From positions 62,001 through 126,000 of the forward strand of contig JAYRGC010000050.1 in assembly GCA_041908065.1 (NCBI GenBank): 64,000 bases of DNA. Reading direction: 5' to 3'. A program made the translations under genes and the position numbers. The notes beneath the pieces were generated by a model that was given only the letters and a program-made list of their open reading frames with translations, had not been told where the DNA came from and ran no database searches. The first letter of the stretch is position 1; each line of letters opens with the position of its first letter. Source of the stretch: JAYRGC01 sp041908065. GTDB lineage: Bacteria > Pseudomonadota > Alphaproteobacteria > UBA9219. Positions 6,097 through 14,049 of the stretch are shown here, in pieces.

Positions 6097-7530
6097 TCAC
6101 CCAAACCATAAAACAGATACCGTTTTAACATTCGTATAAAAGCGCATAGCTTCTACCAATCCTTCTTTGTGACCCAATCCTGATCCCTTAACCCCGCCGA
6201 ATGGCGACATTTCCGTACGAAAACTAGGCACTTCTCCAATGTTGACGGATCCAACACGCAGTCTTTTGATGAATTGTAAGGCAGATGGCCAATGGCTCGT
6301 GCACACACCGGCGCTCAACCCGAACTCCGTTCCATTGACGATACGTATCGCATCTTCGTTGGTCTTGAAACGAATTATGGGAGCAACCGGACCAAACGTT
6401 TCTTCTGCGACGAGGGTGCTTGCAGGAGAGACATGGTCAAGCACCGTCGGGTGATATAAGGCTCCTTGTCTTTTGTGTCCCAAAAGAAGTTTGGCACCAT
6501 CCTTAATGGCTCCATCGACCCTTTTTTCAATTTGGCGAGCGGAATTCTCGTCTATTACCGTTCCGACATCTGTTTCTTTATTGGAGGGATCTCCGCAAAC
6601 TAGCTTTGCCGCACGTCCTACAACCTTGTTAACGAAATCATCTGCTTTTTCTTCTGCCACTAAAATCCGTTTTATGGCTGTACAACGTTGTCCAGAGTTT
6701 CCAAACGCGCCGCGCACAGCAAGGTCGGCAGATTCATCTAAATTGGCGTCGGGAAGAACAATAAGCGCATCATTGCCTCCCAATTCAAAAAGGAGCTTTT
6801 TATACGAGGCTTTCTGGGCCAGAATCTTGCCTACAGCGGTGCTTCCTGTAAAAGCCAAGACTTCTACGTCTTTGCTCTGCACAAGTTCATCGGCCATTTC
6901 AACGGCTGGACCTGTCACTACTGACAACATTTCCGGAGGTAGGCCGGATTCATGAAGTATCTTTGCAAAGCGATATGCGGAAAGCGGGGTTTTTTCCGAC
7001 GGTTTCAAAATTACACAATTATTCGTCGCAACGCCGGGAGCAACTTTATGTGCAACCTGACAAAGGGGATGATTGAAAGGAGTTATTACCCCAATAGATG
7101 TGACGGGTTCACGGAAGGTTAGAATTTTTCTTGTCTTCCCGTCACGATTGACATCTCCTGCATAAATATCTGCATCTTCCTGCAGACATAAAGCACTCGC
7201 AAAAGTCAAAACGTCCTGTGCGCGACAAACTTCGTTCTTTGCATCCTTCCAGCAAAGTCCCGTTTCAGCGATAACCAATTGGGCCAGATCTTCTGCGCAA
7301 TCTTCCATTAATTGAGCCGCTTTTGAAAGAATTCGGCTGCGTTCGTGACGTGTTAATCCGGCCTCATAGTTTGCGGCAACATCGATAGCCTTCTGTATTT
7401 GCTCACGAGAAGCGGAAGAAACTTCCCCAGTTAACCCCTTTGTAAAGGGGTTATAGACGGATATGCGGTCAGTCGTTTCAATCTGATTGCCGCCAATAAG
7501 CAACGGTTCATAGTATGATTGGTTCACCAT
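6097..7530 (-). CDS. phnY: Phosphonoacetaldehyde dehydrogenase (PhnY-like)
   Basis: 477 residues from the ATG at 7530, which has AAGGAGA eight bases upstream. It is an NAD(P)-dependent aldehyde dehydrogenase: oxyanion Asn in ITPFNHPLC (~153), Lys in LKPSEKTP (~176), general base Glu in LFELGGND (~249) and catalytic Cys in NSGQRCTAIKRILV (~283). The combination FELGGND, GQRCTA-KRILV, TFGPVAPIIRF and a C-terminal EVPSFR-E--PFGGVKGSGLG is characteristic of PhnY-type phosphonoacetaldehyde dehydrogenases rather than betaine or succinate-semialdehyde enzymes. It would oxidise phosphonoacetaldehyde, made by the neighbouring decarboxylase, to phosphonoacetate. No transaminase for 2-aminoethylphosphonate is present, so oxidation appears to be the committed route. 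Confidence 0.85.
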   Translation of the reverse strand: MVNQSYYEPLLIGGNQIETTDRISVYNPFTKGLTGEVSSASREQIQKAIDVAANYEAGLTRHERSRILSKAAQLMEDCAEDLAQLVIAETGLCWKDAKNEVCRAQDVLTFASALCLQEDADIYAGDVNRDGKTRKILTFREPVTSIGVITPFNHPLCQVAHKVAPGVATNNCVILKPSEKTPLSAYRFAKILHESGLPPEMLSVVTGPAVEMADELVQSKDVEVLAFTGSTAVGKILAQKASYKKLLFELGGNDALIVLPDANLDESADLAVRGAFGNSGQRCTAIKRILVAEEKADDFVNKVVGRAAKLVCGDPSNKETDVGTVIDENSARQIEKRVDGAIKDGAKLLLGHKRQGALYHPTVLDHVSPASTLVAEETFGPVAPIIRFKTNEDAIRIVNGTEFGLSAGVCTSHWPSALQFIKRLRVGSVNIGEVPSFRTEMSPFGGVKGSGLGHKEGLVEAMRFYTNVKTVSVLWFG

Positions 7531-7555
7531 TTCGATCTCCTTAAAAATCAATTAC

Positions 7556-8716
7556 TCATTCGCCACCAGTACCTGAAGGACATTCGAGTTTGTTTGTTCT
7601 TATTGCTGCCTTCAAAGGTCGTTTTGCCGCATAGGCTGTAAGTGCTTCATCTACAAAACCATGAAGTTGAGCAAGCCCATGATTAGAGTGGACATCAATG
7701 CCATGTAATCCGACTTTTTTATGCAGTCTCTCGATGCCTGACTCGAGATTGCAAACCGGTCCACAAACTATTGGCGTGGTGTATCCCCACTCTTTAAGAA
7801 AATGCATTGCACCAAACGCCCCCAAAGCATCATTTGCCGAAAGAACAACGAGGGCAACATTTTGCCGAAACTCAGGTTTTATTAAAGCTTCTGGTATGCC
7901 CGCCCAAATGATATCTCCTCCGGCCTCTGCCACAACGACATCTGTGTCTAGAGATGCGGCCCGTATTACGTCGACGGCTACATTTCCGGCTCTATTTGAA
8001 TCGCCATAAGTTGAAGGCAGGCCCATATCAACAAAATCAACTGCGCGGATGGCTCCGCCATCTTTTAAGTGTGCAATGTCACGCAGCCGACCGGTTCCGC
8101 TGATTTTTGCAGCGCCAACCCGATGGAATTTCGATAGGTGTTCTATTATTCGGCGAGTAACCGTGGTCTTGCCGCATTCTGAAGACGTTCCAACAACCAT
8201 GACAACGGGGGAGATCAAGTCAGCCTTGGCCTTTGAATTCAACTGGAGCAAATTCATATTCTTGCCGTTCTCATTTAGGATGCCCAACAGTCTTACACGA
8301 GCAGCCGGAATGGGCTGAACCTTGGCTGCAGCATTGCGGCTGTAAGAAGGATATGAGGTGCAGATCCCGACTCCTCCAGCATTTGCCAAAATATCGGCTT
8401 CACCCGGAATAGCGAGGCCTCCCTCTGGGACATGCCCGACGAGAGACACACCAGAATCTCTGTGGCAAACCGTTCCGATGAATCTTTCGCCCTTTTTCAA
8501 ATCGTGCAGACTGACATCCGAGCGTTCAATGGCTGTAATAGCCCCCTTTTCAGACAGCATTTCTGCAACTACTAAATCGCCTTCGTTGGCCTTACCCTCA
8601 ACTAAAGAAGCTGCCTTAACGCGGGCAACTGCTTCTTGGCTCCGAAGGTTTGAAGGAAAAACATCAATTTTAATATCCGCCACGCGAACGTCTTTTTTAG
8701 AAATGTCATTTTGCAT
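7556..8716 (-). CDS. P-loop NTPase of the DUF1611/BioD-like group, putative ATP-dependent ligase
   Basis: 386 residues from the ATG at 8716 (AAGGA upstream); an in-frame ATG at 8734 has poorer context. The N-terminal ~170 residues are an uncharacterised domain (VCHRDSGVSLVGHVPEGGLA, GVGICTSYPSYSR). The C-terminal half is a P-loop domain: Walker A GTSSECGKTT (~176-185), then KISGTGRLRD, FVDMGLPSTYG and VVVAEAGGDIIW. The GT--E-GKT P-loop resembles dethiobiotin synthetase and DUF1611 (DgcN) proteins, which activate carboxylates or carboxylate amines with ATP. Between the ATCase-like gene and phnY, the best guess is an enzyme that activates phosphonoacetate for amide formation. That role is inference. 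Confidence 0.6.
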   Translation of the reverse strand: MQNDISKKDVRVADIKIDVFPSNLRSQEAVARVKAASLVEGKANEGDLVVAEMLSEKGAITAIERSDVSLHDLKKGERFIGTVCHRDSGVSLVGHVPEGGLAIPGEADILANAGGVGICTSYPSYSRNAAAKVQPIPAARVRLLGILNENGKNMNLLQLNSKAKADLISPVVMVVGTSSECGKTTVTRRIIEHLSKFHRVGAAKISGTGRLRDIAHLKDGGAIRAVDFVDMGLPSTYGDSNRAGNVAVDVIRAASLDTDVVVAEAGGDIIWAGIPEALIKPEFRQNVALVVLSANDALGAFGAMHFLKEWGYTTPIVCGPVCNLESGIERLHKKVGLHGIDVHSNHGLAQLHGFVDEALTAYAAKRPLKAAIRTNKLECPSGTGGE

Positions 8717-8742
8717 AAGTTCTTTTCCTTTCAACAGTTGTA

Positions 8743-9774
8743 CTATCCCACATCAAATGTGCCGATTTTCTTGGGTCTAAACCATCTTACGGGTCTGAAG
8801 CTTTTCTCCAGTTCATGGTCCACACCAAGAATCAAGGAGAACAGAGCCATCCTGATAAGCAAGCCATTGTCGGTTTGCTTGAAAATTACCAGTCTGGGAT
8901 CCCCATTAAGGTCCGTGCTTAAATCATATGCATCGGACCTGCTGTCGCGTGGCAAAGGATGCATGATGACCACGTCATCTTTTGCGTACGCCTGCACGAT
9001 GTTTTGCTTAATTTGGTGATTTGGCCTCAGGCTTGTGATTAGATTTTGCTCTTCAAGCCGTTCTTTTTGAAGCCTAGTTGCGTAAATAACATCTGCAACC
9101 TTAAGCCCCTCCTCAAGAGTCCCCGCCTCGGTAAAGGAGTGTCCAAATTTAGATGCATATTTGATGACTTCTTGTGGAAGGCCAAAATGTTCGGGATGAA
9201 CAAGAACGTATTTTATGTCCTTGTATAGGCACATAAGATAAACAAGCGAGTGAACAGTGCGGCCATACTTCAGATCGCCGGTAAGAGCGATTGTCGAGCC
9301 ATCAACAGGTTTTCCTCTTTTTTCGAGTTCCTCTTGAAGCGTGTAAACATCCAGCAGTGCCTGCGTCGGATGCTCTTCAGGCCCACTCCCTCCATTGATA
9401 ACGGGAATGTTTGTGGCACTGCAAAATTCCTTTATTGCAGCCGGATCTGGGTGACGGATCAGGATGATATCGTAAAATCCACTCGTTACCCGACTCGTGT
9501 CAAAATAAGATTCTCCCTTAACAATTGAGGTAATGCCTTCTCCTTGAGTGTGGGACACGGCTCCACCGAGACGCATGAAGGCCGCATCGAAACTCAACCG
9601 CGTTCTTGTGCTGGGTTCAAAGAACATGCTGCCCAGCACGGCTCCGCGCAAAATGTCTGTGCAGACATCTCCCGTCGCTATAGGCTTAACGAGTTTGGCA
9701 AGTCTGAACAATTCGTCCAAATCTTCTCTGTCGACGCTTTTTACCGAAAGAAAATGTTTGCCTAAGAATCCCAT
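8743..9774 (-). CDS. pyrB: Aspartate carbamoyltransferase catalytic-chain homologue within the phosphonate operon
   Basis: 343 residues; E. coli PyrB has about 310, and the extra length is mostly a C-terminal tail ending RWFRPKKIGTFDVG. All known active-site residues are present: FFEPSTRTRLSF (Ser55-Thr-Arg57-Thr58), Lys86 in the 80s loop (TSIVKGES), Arg107 in IRHP, HPTQ (His135, Gln138), Arg172 in GDLKYGRTVHSL, Arg234 and Gln236 in TRLQKERL, and MHPLPR (271-276). It should make N-carbamoyl-aspartate from carbamoyl phosphate and aspartate. No pyrC, pyrD or pyrI is nearby. Its only neighbours make phosphonoacetate, half of the ATCase inhibitor PALA, so a self-resistance copy is the leading idea. 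A tailoring carbamoyltransferase acting on an amine is the alternative. Confidence 0.85.
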   Translation of the reverse strand: MGFLGKHFLSVKSVDREDLDELFRLAKLVKPIATGDVCTDILRGAVLGSMFFEPSTRTRLSFDAAFMRLGGAVSHTQGEGITSIVKGESYFDTSRVTSGFYDIILIRHPDPAAIKEFCSATNIPVINGGSGPEEHPTQALLDVYTLQEELEKRGKPVDGSTIALTGDLKYGRTVHSLVYLMCLYKDIKYVLVHPEHFGLPQEVIKYASKFGHSFTEAGTLEEGLKVADVIYATRLQKERLEEQNLITSLRPNHQIKQNIVQAYAKDDVVIMHPLPRDSRSDAYDLSTDLNGDPRLVIFKQTDNGLLIRMALFSLILGVDHELEKSFRPVRWFRPKKIGTFDVG

Positions 9775-9787
9775 GGTCAGCTCCGTT

Positions 9788-10942
9788 TCAAGGCGTGAAT
9801 TTCGAGCTAAAGGATACCATGTGTTCCCTAAACATTAAAGCGCGCTCAGGGAGATCAAGTTTTGGCCTTTCCACAACCTTTATGGTTAACGGTGCGATCC
9901 TAATATGTAAAAAATTAGGGCCGTCAAAAGGATCAATTGAATGCAGCGCTTCTTTTACAGCTTCTTTGCCAGAGCAAGACCAAACAGAACGATAGCCGCA
10001 AGAGAGGGCAACGCCGGAGAAATCCACCGCATTCGCATTGCTGGGTTGTCCACCAGTTGACTCGAAGATGCCGTTATCGAGCACGACATGGGTAAGATTG
10101 CGGGGGGACATTTTCCCGATGGTTGCGCAGTTTCCCATTTTCATGAGCAATGCGCCGTCACCGTCTAACACGGTGACGGGGTGTGCGCAGTTCATCGCGA
10201 CGCCCAATCCAATTGCCGAAGCGTGCCCCATTGAACCAGCCATATAAAAATTGTTGGCCTTATCATGGCATTTGTATGCTTCACGATACGCATAACCGGT
10301 CGTCGCAATGACTGCGTGATTGCTAAACTCCTCCATGATTTGGGCTATGGTAGAGGCTCTATCTCCAATAGGCCCAGCAGTTACGCGTTTCACCGTTGGT
10401 CTTTCTCCCGAGGAAATTAGAGAGGGCATTGTGCTCTGCGTTTTCGCATTCTCGATAGTCTTGGGATTTATCAAAAACGCTCGGCTATTCCTGTCGGCGA
10501 GTTCCTGTTTTGCGCATCTCATCTCAGCAAGAGCATCTAGCCATTCACATGGCAGAACGGTTGTTTTAACTCCAAGTAGCTCCAAGAGCGGGCCGGAAGT
10601 TCTTCCCATAATCTCGTGCTGGGCCTCATCCTTAAATCCAACTGCGCCGCGCATAGAGATAAATAATGACACGGGTATCTGGTAGGGTTGGCAAAGAGAC
10701 GCTATAGGATTCACCATGTTTCCAAGACCTGAATTTTGACAAATCACTCCTGCTTGTTTTCCGGCCAGCCAGTATCCGGCAGCAATTGCACAAGCTTCTC
10801 CTTCCGTGGTTGCCGGTATGTACCGAAGTAAATCTGTCGTTTCCAGATCTTTAAAAACAGACGACAAATTGGAACATGGCACTCCAATCAGAGCAGCATG
10901 ATTCTGAGCTACCACTTCGATGAAATCCTCCGATTTGATCAT
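9788..10942 (-). CDS. aepY: Phosphonopyruvate decarboxylase
   Basis: 384 residues, the single-chain length usual for this TPP enzyme. Features: catalytic Glu47 in IPATTEGEACAIAAGYW, NSGLGNMVNPIASL, the MRG-VGFKDEAQHEIMG region, and the TPP/Mg motif LDGDGALLMKMG...LDNG around residues 245-275. It decarboxylates phosphonopyruvate to phosphonoacetaldehyde, which pulls the unfavourable PEP mutase reaction forward. The ATG overlaps the pepM stop (ATGA), so the two are translationally coupled, as expected for consecutive pathway enzymes. The ATCase-like gene follows 14 bases downstream. Confidence 0.92.
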   Translation of the reverse strand: MIKSEDFIEVVAQNHAALIGVPCSNLSSVFKDLETTDLLRYIPATTEGEACAIAAGYWLAGKQAGVICQNSGLGNMVNPIASLCQPYQIPVSLFISMRGAVGFKDEAQHEIMGRTSGPLLELLGVKTTVLPCEWLDALAEMRCAKQELADRNSRAFLINPKTIENAKTQSTMPSLISSGERPTVKRVTAGPIGDRASTIAQIMEEFSNHAVIATTGYAYREAYKCHDKANNFYMAGSMGHASAIGLGVAMNCAHPVTVLDGDGALLMKMGNCATIGKMSPRNLTHVVLDNGIFESTGGQPSNANAVDFSGVALSCGYRSVWSCSGKEAVKEALHSIDPFDGPNFLHIRIAPLTIKVVERPKLDLPERALMFREHMVSFSSKFTP

Positions 10943-11823
10943 GGCATTAGTTCCTTTGGTTTTTGTTGTCTGTTGTATTTTCTTTCCTCTGATGGCAGTA
11001 AATCCATGCCAGTGAGGGACAGCACTTCCTTGACGGTTACCATGTTTGAAACACCGCGTGGATCTTGTTGTTCAAGTAACTCTCTTGACGCATTTTTTAA
11101 GGCCAAGATTTGCGCACGCAGAAGCTGATTGGCCCATATGATACCTTTGACGCTTTTCAATCGCGGAATAACAGGAGCGATAGAGCTATAGTAAGTCGTG
11201 GGGACAATCACGATAGGATTTGGTTTATCCCAGTCTTCTATAAAACGAACGATATCAGACGCTTCTTTAGATTTCGAGTGAATCAGAATTGCGTCGGCAC
11301 CTGCTTCTGCATAAAGATTGGCGCGTTCTTTAGCTACATCAAGGCCTTGTCCTACGATTAAAGCCTCAACCCTGGCGACAAGAAACATGTCGTTTCCGAG
11401 CGCATCTTTTATGGCCCGTATCTTTCCGCAGAAAGTTTCCTTGTCTTCGAGCTCTTGACCTGCGGACATGAGAGAGTTTCTCTTCGGAAAAACCTGATCC
11501 TCAATGGATATGCCTGAGGCCCCAGCTTTGAAAAGTTTCTTGGCAAAGAACCGAGCAATATTGAAATCGCCATGCCCATTATCTCCATCGACAAGGATAG
11601 CGGCTTGTGTTGCGGAGGCGATGTTCTCTGTCGCAGCGACGACCTCGGCCCAAGACAATTCTCCAAAATCACGACGTCCTTGAACGGTGCTTAATCCCAG
11701 GCTTGAGACCCAAATGGAATCAAAGCCAGCCTGTTCTGCGACTATAGCCGACAGCGCATCATGGCATCCAATAATGTATGTCGGGGCCGTATTCGACAAC
11801 TGCGTTCTCAATAAATTTGTCAT
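10939..11823 (-). CDS. pepM: Phosphoenolpyruvate mutase (PepM)
   Basis: 294 residues with a perfect AAGGAGG. Isocitrate-lyase superfamily barrel: IWVSSLGLSTVQGRRD (Trp38, Ser40), metal-binding DGD (79-81), Glu108-Asp109 in the gating loop EDQVFPKRNS, Arg151 in VARVEALI, and IVIVPTTYY. The Asn116-Ser117 pair that separates PEP mutases from lyases (which have CGH there) is present. The usual EDK-x5-NS motif reads EDQ-x5-NS, with Gln as in lyases. It converts PEP to phosphonopyruvate, forming the C-P bond that begins essentially all phosphonate natural products. It is the second gene of the operon, 40 bases after the HAD gene. Confidence 0.92.
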   Translation of the reverse strand: MTNLLRTQLSNTAPTYIIGCHDALSAIVAEQAGFDSIWVSSLGLSTVQGRRDFGELSWAEVVAATENIASATQAAILVDGDNGHGDFNIARFFAKKLFKAGASGISIEDQVFPKRNSLMSAGQELEDKETFCGKIRAIKDALGNDMFLVARVEALIVGQGLDVAKERANLYAEAGADAILIHSKSKEASDIVRFIEDWDKPNPIVIVPTTYYSSIAPVIPRLKSVKGIIWANQLLRAQILALKNASRELLEQQDPRGVSNMVTVKEVLSLTGMDLLPSEERKYNRQQKPKELMP

Positions 11824-11863
11824 TTTATCCTCCTTAAAATTAACGATTCAGATTTTGTTACAC

Positions 11864-12637
11864 TTAACCGAACATGGGGTTTGAAAACGTGAGGCATCGT
11901 CCTGCGGACAACCTCCCACAAAGCTCCCCCAATGATCCCCCTTTATTGGCAGCAGACAAAAACGATGGAAGGCCTGCTACGACAACATCCACAAATGGAT
12001 ATCCGGTTCTCTCTCTTTTGTTGTCTACGATAAGCGCTGTCCACATCCCACATTTTTTGGAATAAAAAAGGTTTTCAGGCGTATCATCGACCATGATTGT
12101 TCTGGCAGCAGAGGCCTTCATCTGAGACAGCACATATGTAAAGGGGGCGATGGAATCTGATTTCCTTTGGAACCCAATTTCTTCCAATGTGAAAATAGAT
12201 TCGTCTGGAAAATAGTTTTTGATACCAAGCGTGTTGAGAACCCGTGTTGCCCAAGACCTGTTTCCGTGAGTAAGCATCGCGCACGGAATGTTGAGGGTAG
12301 AGAATAGAGCAGGAAGATCGCCCCTGCTTAAAACATTCTCTTCCTGCAAGCGATTGTGATAAGAGCGATGTAGCTCAGTCAGCGAAATGCCGCATGCTGT
12401 GAATGCCTCGTAATACGTTTTATGCTTTTTACGCGAGGCAAGAGCCATTTGTCTTGCTTGTTTTTCAGTCAGCAACGGGACAAGATCCATAGCTACTTGT
12501 GTCGCCACGCTAAAACAATGATTTTGAAAGACAGGCGTGTCTTCAAACATGACTCCATCGTTGTCGAAAACGATTAGGTCTATCTTCTTGCTTGTACAAG
12601 AAGAACTGTTCTTAGAAATTTCGTTCGACTGCATCAT
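11864..12637 (-). CDS. HAD-superfamily hydrolase, first gene of the phosphonate operon
   Basis: 257 residues; start at 12637 or the adjacent ATG (12634), both behind GGAGGG. HAD motifs are complete: I DLIVFDNDGVMFED (nucleophile Asp and acid/base Asp two residues later), II CAMLTHGNRSW, III Lys in GFQRKSDS, IV IMVDDTPENL. A helical cap lies between motifs I and II. The layout suggests a small-molecule phosphatase, with some likeness to 5'-nucleotidase-type HADs; the phosphonatase (PhnX) motif is absent. A role in removing phosphate from a pathway intermediate is possible, but the substrate is unknown. Confidence 0.75.
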   Translation of the reverse strand: MMQSNEISKNSSSCTSKKIDLIVFDNDGVMFEDTPVFQNHCFSVATQVAMDLVPLLTEKQARQMALASRKKHKTYYEAFTACGISLTELHRSYHNRLQEENVLSRGDLPALFSTLNIPCAMLTHGNRSWATRVLNTLGIKNYFPDESIFTLEEIGFQRKSDSIAPFTYVLSQMKASAARTIMVDDTPENLFYSKKCGMWTALIVDNKRERTGYPFVDVVVAGLPSFLSAANKGGSLGELCGRLSAGRCLTFSNPMFG

Positions 12638-12691
12638 TTACCCTCCAGTAGCACCAAGGTTATCTCAAACAGACAGCTTATCCAACAAACA

Positions 12692-12721
12692 ATCATAGTT
12701 AACAGTTTGATTTATAATCAA
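12692..12721 (-). promoter_or_regulatory. Candidate promoter of the phosphonate operon
   Basis: Reading the minus strand: TTGATT (12721-12716), an 18-base spacer, then TATGAT (12697-12692), about 55 bases before the HAD gene start. Both hexamers are close to the sigma-70 consensus, and this is the only good pair in the 234-base gap ahead of the operon. The gap is AT-rich, like the operon itself. Confidence 0.55.
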
Positions 12722-12871
12722 TTATCGCCCTTTTGGGTTTTGGATTTTTGCCGAAAACCACCATATTGAGTATCTAAACTCGTTTTTTTCCATCAAGTTG
12801 TTCCTTTTCGCCATTCTCCGTCTATTTTTTCGTACCTTCCCAATTTAGGAAGGTGACTCCGTTTTCTTCCA

Positions 12872-13384
12872 CTACAGCAATGACCGGCTGTTATATTTTT
12901 CCCGCCCCACCTTCGCCGTTTCATCGTGTTCGTTTCTGATCTCTTCTGAAACCAGAACGCGATGGGCTGCCTCAACCAGCGAACGGACAAGGTTGCTCTG
13001 TCCGCCGGACGTTCTGAAAAATGTTTCCTTGCTCATGAAGCGGCGGTTTTGACATTGCTCCGGCCATGTGGCTGCTTCGCCTGCCATGCGTCCAACAAAA
13101 ACGATTGTTTGCGCGATTTCGTTCTGCCGACCCTTGGTCTTGATGGCCGTGACGGGCTTCACGAGGCCGAGGGCGATGTTTGCGCTCTCGAAAACCTCGC
13201 GCCGCGCTGCGGCCTCGGCATCGTCGTCGTCCCATTCCACACATCCGCCAGGAAGGACAAAGCGGTTTTTGTTCTTGATCGCCAGCACGCAATTTTGATC
13301 GTCGAAAACAACGATTTTGACGTATTCGATTTCCTCTGCGTTCAGCGATTGCTCGGGAACAAAACAAGGATTTGTGTTAAGCAT
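12872..13384 (-). CDS. NUDIX hydrolase
   Basis: 170 residues from the ATG at 13384, which follows GGGAGG; its first bases overlap the stop of the upstream gene (ATGCTTAA). The Nudix box runs GGCVEWDDDDAEAAAR then REVFESANI, with the metal-binding REVFE core intact though the canonical EExG is ESAN. The family hydrolyses nucleoside diphosphates linked to another group. It is the last gene of a five-gene overlapping regulatory operon of the prophage, so it probably belongs to phage metabolism rather than to the phosphonate genes 234 bases further on. Confidence 0.7.
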   Translation of the reverse strand: MLNTNPCFVPEQSLNAEEIEYVKIVVFDDQNCVLAIKNKNRFVLPGGCVEWDDDDAEAAARREVFESANIALGLVKPVTAIKTKGRQNEIAQTIVFVGRMAGEAATWPEQCQNRRFMSKETFFRTSGGQSNLVRSLVEAAHRVLVSEEIRNEHDETAKVGREKYNSRSLL

Positions 13385-13649
13385 AACGCGCCTCCCGTTC
13401 ATAATAGGAGCCGATGCCGTTCTCTCTGCACCGAAGCTCAATGACGGCCAGCGCATTGGCGAAGTGCCAAAGGGCAGCTACATCCTGATGGGCAAAGCCC
13501 AAGGCAAGAAGGTCTTGCTGCTCGCAGTTGCCGATCTCCAGTGTCATCTCAACGATTGTGTCAGCCATGCGAGCCACCGGTTCAAATCTCTTATCCGTTT
13601 CAGAGGTGATCTGATCGACGATGCGGCGGTATTTGATTGCTTTAGCCAC
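13377..13649 (-). CDS. Small hypothetical prophage protein
   Basis: 90 residues starting with GTG after GGGAGG; the start overlaps the preceding stop by eight bases (GTGGCTAA). Mostly helical (RRIVDQITSETDKRFEPVAR, LWHFANALAVIELRC), soluble, no known domain. It belongs to the overlapping operon 14769-12872 and is translationally coupled on both sides. Function unknown. Confidence 0.6.
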   Translation of the reverse strand: MAKAIKYRRIVDQITSETDKRFEPVARMADTIVEMTLEIGNCEQQDLLALGFAHQDVAALWHFANALAVIELRCRENGIGSYYEREARYA

Positions 13650-14049
13650 GGGGCGCCTCCCTGATTTCAGGGATGGAAGCCATTACGCGAACAACGCCTG
13701 TGTACGAAAGAGCCAACGTATGACCGGTCGGGTCGCAACCGGCAGGGATCGTAATGGCCGTCTCATAACGGACAAACTGGATGCCTCGACGGGCAAAGGT
13801 CGTAACAAGCGTCTCCATTGTCGATTTTTGCGGGATGTATACTCCGTGCTCGATGTTTTTGATCGTTTCCGCAGATATCTTTGCTTCTTTGGCAAGATCG
13901 CTACGTGACCAATCGAGCATGCTGCGCGCGGCACGCAGTTGCGAGGCCGTGAAAACGCAGGACATGATCGCGTACATGGGGCCGGACGGCGTACCGACGT
14001 CAGAATTGTTTTTGGCGTTCGTCGGATCAAAAGGCGGCTTGGAAATCAT
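13642..14049 (-). CDS. XRE-family helix-turn-helix regulator
   Basis: 135 residues, ATG preceded by GGGAGGA and overlapping the upstream stop (ATGA). The HTH spans about residues 33-90: FTASQLRAARSMLDWSRSDL, AKEAKISAETIKNIEHG, then a TLVTTFARRGIQF tail, a pattern common in alphaproteobacterial XRE regulators. The first ~30 residues are extra and the C-terminus is short. It probably binds an operator within the prophage, for instance the TTTGGAC repeats upstream of its operon (inference). Confidence 0.8.
   Translation of the reverse strand: MISKPPFDPTNAKNNSDVGTPSGPMYAIMSCVFTASQLRAARSMLDWSRSDLAKEAKISAETIKNIEHGVYIPQKSTMETLVTTFARRGIQFVRYETAITIPAGCDPTGHTLALSYTGVVRVMASIPEIREAPRG

Noticed and set aside
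8743..9774. ATCase-like gene as an ornithine or other specialised carbamoyltransferase
   Set aside because: The HPTQ, GDLKYGRTVHSL, TRLQKERL and HPLPR motifs are those of aspartate carbamoyltransferase; OTC-type HPCQ and HCLPAHRG motifs are absent and occur instead in argF at 41284.
4764..12637. A 2-aminoethylphosphonate lipid or surface-decoration pathway
   Set aside because: No AEP transaminase or nucleotidyl/glycosyl transferase is present, while a PhnY-type dehydrogenase is, which points to phosphonoacetate.
12872..13384. NUDIX hydrolase as a member of the phosphonate operon
   Set aside because: It is translationally coupled to the phage regulatory operon upstream, is separated from the HAD gene by 234 bases with a good promoter in between, and has the composition of the phage genes.
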